Origin: JAAFHZ01 sp964247085
GTDB lineage: Bacteria; Cyanobacteriota; Cyanobacteriia; Cyanobacteriales; Chamaesiphonaceae
NCBI GenBank assembly: GCA_964247085.1
Contig: CAXTSX010000009.1
Location: 1-64,000 of the forward strand
Direction: 5' to 3'
DNA length: 64,000 nt
A program made the translations under genes and the position numbers. Each line of letters starts with the position of its first letter. Positions within the stretch are counted from its first letter, which is position 1. This document shows, piece after piece, positions 1 through 6,535 of this stretch. The notes below the pieces were generated by a model. That model did not search any database, was not told where the DNA came from, and was given only the letters and a program-made list of their open reading frames with translations.

Positions 1-761
1 AATCGCTGGATAGCTTTCCTCGCCACTTTCTCTCAAAATTGTCCGGACTGTTGCTTAGTCAAACTGAAATAAAAGATAATAAGCTTCGGATTCGCTGGCA
101 ACATCAATTAAAAGCACCAGAAATTCATACTTTTGTGCTGAGATATCGTGTAGTAGGAGGCTTACAGGTAAATAGCCAGGATACTCAAGTCTATTGGAAG
201 GCTGTTTTTGCCAATCGTCCAGCACCAGTCCAGAACTCTAAAGTTCAAATACATTTGCCAGTCGCATTATCCGGAAAAGTTACTGCTTTTACCAGCTTTG
301 GTACAGCAACGGCTCGTTCAATCAATCCTCAAACAGTTGAGTTTATTGCAACTAAACCGATCCAGCCATCCCATGAATTAGAAGTCCAAGTCATATTTCC
401 GACAAAAGTCCTAAACTTTTCAGAGCCTCAATGGCAAAGAGATAATTTTTGGAGCAGTCTTAGGATTTGTATTTTTTATCTTCTGTTATTGGTCTATGTT
501 TTAAGTGGGATTTTGTCATCTATGTCAGGCAAACAGAGTTGGCGCTGTCCCAATTGTAAATCTGTAAAAATAAGAAGTACCGAGCGAACCTTGTCACCAG
601 GTATAAAGCAGGTAACTCGCCTGTGCTGGAACTGCTCTTATCAAGATCAAGAAATAATTTCTAGCTATTCTAGCTATAAAAATGGTAATGGAGGAGGTGG
701 TGGTGATGGAGGCGGCGGTGGTGGTGGTGGCGGTGGTGGCGGCGGCGGTGACGGCGGATAA
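1..761 (+). CDS. DUF2207-like membrane protein, C-terminal part (5' truncated by window edge)
   Basis: The reading frame is open from base 3 to the stop at 761, so the gene begins outside the window; the TTG at 39 is only the first start-like codon inside it. The visible part has an extracytoplasmic beta-rich region containing the phrase HTFVLRYRVVGGL and a VYWKAVF segment, which resembles DUF2207 proteins. One hydrophobic helix follows (about residues 142-160 counted from the TTG). Next come two CPNC/CWNC knuckles that look like a zinc ribbon, and then a tail made almost only of Gly and Asp. Family membership is inferred from these phrases and the domain order. The cellular role is unknown. 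The polyglycine end recalls other membrane proteins that end in low-complexity Gly tails. Confidence 0.6.
   Translation, partial: SLDSFPRHFLSKLSGLLLSQTEIKDNKLRIRWQHQLKAPEIHTFVLRYRVVGGLQVNSQDTQVYWKAVFANRPAPVQNSKVQIHLPVALSGKVTAFTSFGTATARSINPQTVEFIATKPIQPSHELEVQVIFPTKVLNFSEPQWQRDNFWSSLRICIFYLLLLVYVLSGILSSMSGKQSWRCPNCKSVKIRSTERTLSPGIKQVTRLCWNCSYQDQEIISSYSSYKNGNGGGGGDGGGGGGGGGGGGGGDGG
692..758 (+). repeat. GGN trinucleotide low-complexity tract
   Basis: A run of GGA/GGT/GGC codons with occasional GAT/GAC encodes the poly-Gly/Asp tail of the preceding protein. It is a likely site of slippage and length variation. The codons are mixed, so it is not a pure microsatellite. Confidence 0.85.
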
Positions 762-869
762 TCTATAGTACTTTCTTTTATTTTGTAATAAATAAACACC
801 GAAAAAGTGATAATTACAGCAAGCTGAGTAGCTACTAACAAAGCTGAGAGCAAAATCCTATTTACGCAG

Positions 870-1357
870 ATGCGACCCTACCAAAATATGACCTTAACTG
901 CCCACATCCTAGAACAAGCACAGGGAAAAGTTCGGTTCTGCATCGATGACGTAGAACCAGCTCAGGAAACATTATTATTACAAACAGCACAATCTCAAAT
1001 CGAGAAGAGCTTGGATGGTTCTGTGTTGGCATTCAGCCATGATGAAACGTTTCAAGTGATTCAAGGCTATGGGCTTTACCAGATTCACCCGTTAGCACTA
1101 GCCGTTCATGTTGCTTTCAGTGAACACCGTCCACTATTGCTGACACCTGATATCCTTTGGATGACAATTGCTCAGGGATTTGCTCAACATATTAACCATC
1201 CTGCTGAAAATCTGCGATCGAACTTTGTTAATCATCAAGGTAAGGTAAAGCTAATCGTTGAAATGGGTTCTATTCCTACCTTGCCGCATCACTGGGCTGC
1301 AACAATTCAAGAATGGGTTCTACAAGTTCGTCATCATGTAGGAGCAGATGTTTTTGA
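870..1357 (+). pseudogene. DUF4419 gene, 5' part (interrupted by IS200/IS605-type element)
   Basis: The translated product (about 160 codons to the insertion point) shows DUF4419 features: an N-terminal region, then ITLP-like text around GYGLYQIHPLALAVHVAFSE and the stretch LLLTPDILWMTIAQGFAQHI. The frame then runs into IS DNA and would add 26 foreign residues before a stop at 1436. The host reading breaks after the codons for V-F-D at 1350-1358. The same protein resumes at 2719 with D-K-L-L-E-C-N-F-S-T. The likely start is the ATG at 870 or the one at 888. The function of DUF4419 is not established. The 5' fragment could still be expressed as a truncated protein. Confidence 0.85.
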
Positions 1358-1560
1358 CACTCCTCGACCTGAAGGTACGAGGATTCTTGGCTCTACGATT
1401 CGATTTGCCCCAGCAGGTTTTCACCAACTGGAGTAGAGATCGAATCTCCCCAAGCGTTGTCTGCATCCAGCGCAGATCTTCCCGTGTGCCCCACGGTAGA
1501 CAGTCCTCTATTTAGAATATTGATAGCGGCGTTCTCATCTCTATCTAAGACGCATCCGCA
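1358..1560 (-). ncRNA. candidate reRNA (omega RNA) region of TnpB
   Basis: In characterised IS200/IS605 TnpB systems the guide RNA derives from the right end of the element. It overlaps the 3' end of tnpB, and its guide is the flanking host DNA. By that rule the scaffold should lie here on the minus strand, and the guide would continue into 1357-1338, inside the DUF4419 gene. The upper limit is a guess. No transcript boundary is visible in the sequence; this is placed by family knowledge only. Confidence 0.4.
1362..1382 (-). repeat. IS right-end hairpin
   Basis: CCTCG-ACCT, a short loop, then AGGT, one unpaired A and CGAGG form an imperfect hairpin a few bases inside the right end of the element. 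A bulged hairpin at this place is the normal recognition structure of IS200/IS605 Y1 transposases. Confidence 0.75.
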
Positions 1561-2583
1561 CTGACATACGTGTGTCCTAGTCGATAGAGACTTCTTGACG
1601 ATTACGCCACAACTAGAGCATTCCTGAGATGTGTACGCGGGGTTTACAGCTACCGTAGCTCTCCCGAATACCTTGCCAAAATACTCCAGCCAAACCCTAA
1701 ACTGATACCAACCTGCATCGCTAATTGACTTAGCCAAACAGTGGTTTCTGACCATATTCTTCACTCTCAAATCTTCATAGACGACCAAATCGTTAGATTG
1801 GATTACGCACCTTGCTAATTTGATAGCATGGTCTTTACGTTGTCTACTTATTTTGAGGTGGATTCTACTTAATTTAACTCTAGCTTTTCTGCGATTACTA
1901 GAACCTTTTACTTTACGCGAAACTAGTCGCTGTGACCGCTTCATTCTTTCTTGCGCTTTGCGATAAAACCTGGGATTTTCGACTTGCTCACCATTAGAAT
2001 CGGTGTAGAAATGGTTTAATCCCATGTCTAATCCAATCGTACTCTTGATAGGCGAAATCACCTGTTCTCTATCTACTGAAACGCAGAATTGGACATAGTA
2101 TTCATCCGCCCGTTTAACCAGTCTCACACGTTTGATTTGGTCTGGTTGGTAGAAGTTTAGGTCACGAGTACCTTTTAACTTCAACTTACCAATGCCCATT
2201 TTATCGGTGATGGTGATTGATTTATGATCTTCTGCCAACTTCCAGCCAGTTGTTTTATATTCGACTGAGCGGTTGTCTTTTTGAAAGCTTGGAAAACCTT
2301 TCAGCCCTGCTACCTTCTTCTTGCAGTTATCATAGAAACGAGAAATAGCCGCCCATGCACGTTCAGCCGCAGACTGACGAGCCATAGAATTTAAGTTATT
2401 GGCAAACGGAAATTCAGCCGCAAGAATAGCGCACTGCTTATTCAAATCGTACTTAGAGACTTTCGGATTTTCCATCCAGTAACGGATGCACTTATTCCGA
2501 ATGAATTGGGTGGCACGAATTGCTTCGTCAATGGCGACAAACTGGGTTGATTTGGCGTAGGCTCGAAACTCAAAAACTAGCAT
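1393..2583 (-). CDS. tnpB: RNA-guided endonuclease TnpB family protein
   Basis: A 396-residue TnpB with an N-terminal helix-turn-helix-like region and a C-terminal RuvC-like nuclease. The first RuvC motif reads IGLDMGLNHF and the second VVYEDLRVKNM. A four-cysteine zinc finger (CSSC then CQCGC) precedes the third acidic motif DRDENAAINIL. All three catalytic acidic positions and the zinc ligands are present, so the nuclease looks intact although no tnpA accompanies it. The product is expected to bind the reRNA made from its own right end and cut matching DNA next to a TAM, which favours retention of the element. The ATG at 2583 is chosen because it opens the conserved N-terminus. It lies wholly inside the element that splits the DUF4419 gene. 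Confidence 0.93.
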   Translation of the reverse strand: MLVFEFRAYAKSTQFVAIDEAIRATQFIRNKCIRYWMENPKVSKYDLNKQCAILAAEFPFANNLNSMARQSAAERAWAAISRFYDNCKKKVAGLKGFPSFQKDNRSVEYKTTGWKLAEDHKSITITDKMGIGKLKLKGTRDLNFYQPDQIKRVRLVKRADEYYVQFCVSVDREQVISPIKSTIGLDMGLNHFYTDSNGEQVENPRFYRKAQERMKRSQRLVSRKVKGSSNRRKARVKLSRIHLKISRQRKDHAIKLARCVIQSNDLVVYEDLRVKNMVRNHCLAKSISDAGWYQFRVWLEYFGKVFGRATVAVNPAYTSQECSSCGVIVKKSLSTRTHVCQCGCVLDRDENAAINILNRGLSTVGHTGRSALDADNAWGDSISTPVGENLLGQIES

Positions 2584-2683
2584 TGGTTTTACTTGTCTTA
2601 TGCTGAAATTGTAGCTTAAAGCAGGTTAAAACACAAGTACTATTCAAAGCACATACTGCTTAACTGCGTTTGCGCCTGCAAAG

Positions 2684-2699
2684 CCGCCTTGAAAGGCGG
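2684..2699 (-). repeat. IS left-end hairpin
   Basis: CCGCCT-TGAA-AGGCGG is a perfect six-pair hairpin about 20 bases inside the left end of the element. On the minus strand it reads as the CCCCGCCTTTCAAGGCGG-type end common to cyanobacterial tnpB elements. Confidence 0.8.
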
Positions 2700-2718
2700 G
2701 GTTTTTACCCAATTTCCT

Positions 2719-3843
2719 GATAAATTGTTGGAGTGTAACTTTAGCACCACAACTCCTACTATCCGCACGGCTAGTCATGTGGTGATGATGGACACCTTTC
2801 AGAAATATTTTGACTATAGTGGTCGCTGCATTTGTGGTATACCTGATATCACCTTATTGGGAACTGTTGAAGACTGGCAAAGCATTTATGAACGTGTCCA
2901 AAGCATGGCTCAGTACAACTTATAGTGGTGGACGGAGCGACTACTGCCAATTTGTCAGGAATTTATCAACACTGCTGCGGGTAAACCTTCCCTAGAATTC
3001 TGGCGTTGCATTTATAAACCAAAGGCAGTTTATGCCGCTGATTATATTACTGGCTGGTTTGCAGACTTGTTTCCATACCTCCAACATGGACTTACTAAAG
3101 CTCCCATTGTTCGTAATAAACTGTTGGCGACGGATCGCTGCGAACTCCCTAGCGTTGACGATACGACTGAATTACCAAGACGAAGACGTTTTTCCACGCC
3201 AAGCAACGGTATTTCTCTTCATTCTTTGCCTTTGGGGCTTTCGCAAGTTGCGATCAAACTCAATACAGAAAATATAGATGGGAAGACAGAGTACGATTTA
3301 AATCTAATGGCTGGATTCATCGGCGTTCATCAAGACCCAGAGCGGGGAGTATTGCAACCGGAAATCGGTTGGGCAGTATATGAAAATACCGATCGCTTTG
3401 GGAAGCTACTCGATCGAATTCAGCAAGAGCACCTGGCACAGTCCCCTACTGACTGGTCAAATGATGAATACGATTTGATTTCTGGTATTGAGAATGCTAA
3501 AGAATTCATTCAAATGCTGGAAAGATTTGATGGCGCTACGCTCTACCCTGGTAGCAGCCACCCCTGGCAAATCACAAAATGTCGTTCATGGGAAACCGAC
3601 AAAGTCCATAGCGATGAAGATGCTCGTTTTTTGGCATATCCATTTATCGATCTTGATGGTGGACGTTGCATTGCCTTTGTGTACCACAGTAGGTCTGGTG
3701 ACTATTGGTTTATTTTAGGAAAAAGAGAAGATCAATTCAAAGACTTTGTTATTGTTGCTAGGAATATTCTGCAACTGTTAGAGCGAATTTTTGAGGCAGA
3801 AGGCAGATACTACTTCGATGATCTCAATTTCGTTGAGAGTTGA
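2719..3843 (+). pseudogene. DUF4419 gene, 3' part (with in-frame amber codon)
   Basis: From 2719 the frame encodes the rest of the DUF4419 protein, including LLECNFSTTTPTIRTASHVV, ICGIPDITLLGTVEDWQSIY and FWRCIYKPKAVYAADYITGW. The only break is a TAG at 2923-2925, between Q-Y-N-L and W-W-T-E-R-L. Both sides are in the same frame, so this is a single nonsense codon and not a frameshift. The remainder runs to 3843 through LMAGFIGVHQDPE and a C-terminal region of about 170 residues. After the IS insertion this part has no start of its own, so it is a pseudogene. Internal ATGs (for example at 3067) could at most give a fragment. Confidence 0.85.
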
Positions 3844-3954
3844 TAAATCGTTGTATTGATCAACCCCCAAACTCGATCTCATAAATAATTCCAGATTCGT
3901 TGAATGCCACCATAGACAATTATCCTCCAGGGTATCAGCTCCGGTCAACAAGAT

Positions 3955-4692
3955 CTAATCCGGATTATCAAACAACACCGTAGTCATATAGCGCTCCGCC
4001 CACTCCGTCCCAAAAGCCTTCTCTAATACCCGCCGGGTTTTATCATTCTGCTGCTGTTTATTGCAGTAGTAATTTTGGGCAGCAATAATTTCGTCCTGTT
4101 CCTGCCGAGTGACCGGTTGCGATGCGGTGGCAATCTGACAATGCACCGTCAAAAAGCCAGTGACTCTTTCTAAAAACCACTCCTCTTCTTGAGTATCTTC
4201 GGGTCTGATAAAAAAGCAAAATTCCGAAAAGATATCAGCCCAGTCTGGCAACTCGCGGGGCTGGCTAAACTGGCGTTGCGGCAATTTGGCTAAAGCTTGA
4301 CAATAGGCTTCTGGTAGCACCCGCTGCTGATTGAGGGGCGACAAGTCGGCAATGGCCGCACTGATCTGACCCCGACCGCCCACAATATCAGAACCAAACA
4401 TGGGCAGGGCGTATTCGGGTCGAGGAAACATCACACAGTGCAAAATATCTAAATTCTTGCCGACCTGCGCTAGCTCTAGATGCAGCTTCCGGAATTGAGG
4501 GGTCTGATAACACTTGTTTTCGATGATCAGCTTCTCACCTTCTAGCTTCCCTTCCACGTACCCTAAATCATCTGGTAAGTAATAAGGGGACAAGTCTAGG
4601 TGCTCGTGCCAAATGGATTCGATCGAATCGGCTAGTTGGCGAATCAACAGCTGTTGGCGAGCACGGATCGAAGAAGAGTTAGTAGCAGGCAT
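3955..4692 (-). CDS. pcyA: phycocyanobilin:ferredoxin oxidoreductase
   Basis: A 245-residue ferredoxin-dependent bilin reductase. PcyA reduces biliverdin IXalpha by four electrons to phycocyanobilin, the chromophore of phycobilisomes, phytochromes and cyanobacteriochromes. The phrases CYQTPQFRKLHLELAQVG, DILHCVMFPRPEYALPMFG and DIVGGRGQISAAIADLSP are diagnostic. The residues that correspond to the catalytic Glu76, His88 and Asp105 of the Synechocystis enzyme are present here as Glu73, His85 and Asp102. Length is normal. It lies just downstream of the ferredoxin gene on the same strand, which is its electron donor in function; a strong terminator between them suggests separate transcripts. Confidence 0.97.
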   Translation of the reverse strand: MPATNSSSIRARQQLLIRQLADSIESIWHEHLDLSPYYLPDDLGYVEGKLEGEKLIIENKCYQTPQFRKLHLELAQVGKNLDILHCVMFPRPEYALPMFGSDIVGGRGQISAAIADLSPLNQQRVLPEAYCQALAKLPQRQFSQPRELPDWADIFSEFCFFIRPEDTQEEEWFLERVTGFLTVHCQIATASQPVTRQEQDEIIAAQNYYCNKQQQNDKTRRVLEKAFGTEWAERYMTTVLFDNPD

Positions 4693-4771
4693 TGGGAGAC
4701 GATCAGGGGCAGTAGGTATAATTATCGTAAGAACTGCGTACTCATTCCTAACTAAATCAACATAAGTACAT

Positions 4772-4807
4772 AAAAAATATGCAGAGTCAGGTTAAAACTC
4801 CGCATAT
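4772..4807 (-). terminator. rho-independent terminator of the ferredoxin gene
   Basis: On the minus strand a ten-base stem (ATATGCGGAG pairing with CTCTGCATAT, one mismatch, loop about 11) is followed at once by six U residues (A run at 4772-4777). It lies 27 bases past the ferredoxin stop and before pcyA. Confidence 0.85.
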
Positions 4808-4834
4808 GCCAGTAATTCACTCTAAAATTGCGAC

Positions 4835-5134
4835 TTAGTACAAAGACTCTTCTTGGTGAGTTTCGATCGTACAGTCGGACTTAGGATAAGCCACACAAGT
4901 TAGGACAAAACCGGCTTCAATCTGATCGTCATCCAAGAAAGACTGATCGGATTGGTCAATTTCACCGGCAGTGATTTTGCCAGCACAGGTAGAACAAGCA
5001 CCAGCACGGCAAGAATAAGGTAGATCCAAACCCTGCTCTTCAGCAGCATCTAGAATATAAGTATCGTCAGCTACTTCGATGGTTTGATTTAAACCTTCAG
5101 CAGCACTGACCAATGTAACTTTGTAAGTAGCCAT
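4835..5134 (-). CDS. petF: plant-type [2Fe-2S] ferredoxin
   Basis: A 99-residue soluble ferredoxin of the photosynthetic electron chain. It accepts electrons from photosystem I and passes them to FNR, PcyA, nitrite reductase and other enzymes. The cluster cysteines are C42, C47, C50 and C80 in the pattern YSCRAGACSTCAGK...LTC. The start is the ATG at 5134 (MATYKVTLV), which matches the family N-terminus and has AGAGG a few bases upstream. The longer frame from 5194 adds 20 residues foreign to the family. The gene ends in a clear terminator. Confidence 0.96.
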   Translation of the reverse strand: MATYKVTLVSAAEGLNQTIEVADDTYILDAAEEQGLDLPYSCRAGACSTCAGKITAGEIDQSDQSFLDDDQIEAGFVLTCVAYPKSDCTIETHQEESLY

Positions 5135-5350
5135 GGATAATTCCTCTCTAAAACAATCGCGAAAAATTTGCGGGCTCACCACCCCCATCTGCATACTAAG
5201 GGAAAAATCCCCATTTGCAACCGTTATCTAGTCCGGTGTTGAACGGTATTCATAATCGGATTGGCGAAATTCATCCTAATTACTTATGGGTGAATCGGAA
5301 TTTTAAGGAGTAGAATCTTGGAACTGGACATTCACCATCAACCTTGGTAA

Positions 5351-6535
5351 ATGAAAATATTAGTTTTAACATGGGAATTTCCGCCTCGTCTGATTGGTGG
5401 TATCTCGCGCCACTGTGCCGAGCTGTACCCGGAAATCACCAAACTAGGGCATGAGATACATCTGGTGACGATCGAAGTAGGTCTTGCTCCAGCCTACGAA
5501 GTAATTGACGGCATTCATATCTACCGGGTCGAAGTAGAGCCTAGTCCCCGCGATCATCTGCTGACCTGGATTGGGAATATGAATACCAGTTTGCAGGAAA
5601 AAGCCCTGGCTTTAGTGACTGGCCAAGAATTTGATTTGATTCATGCCCATGATTGGTTGGTAGCCAAGGCAGCGATCGCCATCAAAAATATTACCGGATT
5701 ACCCTTGGTTGCCACGATCCATGCCACCGAATATGGTCGGCATCAAGGCATTCATAACCATGACAGCGAGCAAATTCATCAGCAAGAGCGGGCTTTCGTA
5801 CAGGAAGCTATCCAAACGATCGTGTGCAGTAAATACATGCATTGGGAAGTAGATGAAGTCTTAGGCTGCCCCCCGGACAATATCCACACCATCTACAACG
5901 GCATTAAACCCGAGAAAAAACAGCGGCCTCAAGACTTTGACTTTTGGTCATTGCGTCGTAGTTTCGCCACCGATCATGAAAAAATCATCTACTACGTAGG
6001 GCGCATGACTCCCGAAAAAGGGATTTTTGTGTTGCTAGATGCCGCCTCGAATGTTTTGTGGGAAATGGAAGGAAAAGTCAAGGTGGTGTTTGTGGGTGGT
6101 GGTAATACCGATCAACTAAAAAGTCGCGCCTGGGATTTAGGAATTTGGGACAAATGCTTTTTTACCGGATTTATGTCAGATAGTGATTTAGATAAATTTC
6201 AAACCGTGGCCGATTGTGCGGTATTTCCGAGTTTGTATGAGCCCTTTGGCATTGTGGCCTTGGAGAGCTTTGCCTCTCATGTCCCAGTGGTGGTGTCGGA
6301 TGCTGGTGGTTTGCCCGAGGTGGTCAGGCATGGCCAAACTGGCATTGTGACCTGGAAAAATAACCCCGATTCTTTGGCCTGGGGCATCCTGGAAGTGCTG
6401 CGCAACCCCAGCTATGCCAAGTGGCTCACCGATAATGCTTACGATGAGCTGCGCTTGCGGTTTAATTGGGCAGATATTGCTCAACAAACGGCCAAAGTCT
6501 ACCGCTTGGCCTTGGCTAAAGCTCAGCTTAAATAA
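5351..6535 (+). CDS. glycosyltransferase family 4 (glycogen-synthase-like)
   Basis: A 394-residue GT-B fold enzyme. The N-terminal half opens with MKILVLTWEFPPRLIGGISR, the usual start of GT4 enzymes with a glycine-rich acceptor loop, and contains DLIHAHDWL. The C-terminal nucleotide-sugar half has YVGRMTPEKG and the conserved E-x7-E motif in EPFGIVALE (about residues 297-305), followed by DAGGLPEVV. It transfers a sugar from an activated donor with retention of configuration. Similar proteins are variously annotated as glycogen synthase, maltosyltransferase or sucrose-type GT, and the exact substrate cannot be read here. The stop overlaps the 3' end of cikA, which converges on it, by eight bases. 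Confidence 0.9.
   Translation: MKILVLTWEFPPRLIGGISRHCAELYPEITKLGHEIHLVTIEVGLAPAYEVIDGIHIYRVEVEPSPRDHLLTWIGNMNTSLQEKALALVTGQEFDLIHAHDWLVAKAAIAIKNITGLPLVATIHATEYGRHQGIHNHDSEQIHQQERAFVQEAIQTIVCSKYMHWEVDEVLGCPPDNIHTIYNGIKPEKKQRPQDFDFWSLRRSFATDHEKIIYYVGRMTPEKGIFVLLDAASNVLWEMEGKVKVVFVGGGNTDQLKSRAWDLGIWDKCFFTGFMSDSDLDKFQTVADCAVFPSLYEPFGIVALESFASHVPVVVSDAGGLPEVVRHGQTGIVTWKNNPDSLAWGILEVLRNPSYAKWLTDNAYDELRLRFNWADIAQQTAKVYRLALAKAQLK

Larger units (their letters stand above)
1358..2720 (-). mobile_element. IS200/IS605-superfamily element, tnpB only (IS1341-like)
   Basis: The element contains one gene, tnpB on the minus strand, and no tnpA Y1 transposase, so it would need a transposase supplied in trans. 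Both ends carry subterminal hairpins (1362-1382 and 2684-2699) instead of terminal inverted repeats, as usual for this superfamily. There is no target-site duplication: removing 1358-2720 rejoins the host as GTTTTTGATAAATTG and restores a DUF4419 reading V-F-D-K-L-L-E. The trinucleotide TGA occurs at both junctions (1355-1357 and 2718-2720), so the exact ends can shift by up to three bases. The left end lies at high coordinates, upstream of tnpB. Confidence 0.85.

Noticed and set aside
2810..3277. Two out-of-frame + strand frames (61 and 81 codons) within the DUF4419 3' part
   Set aside because: The conserved protein reads in another frame throughout; these are overlaps without homology.
4835..5194. 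Longer 119-residue ferredoxin with 20 extra N-terminal residues
   Set aside because: The family N-terminus begins at MATYKVTLV, with a ribosome binding site in front; the extension is untranslated leader.
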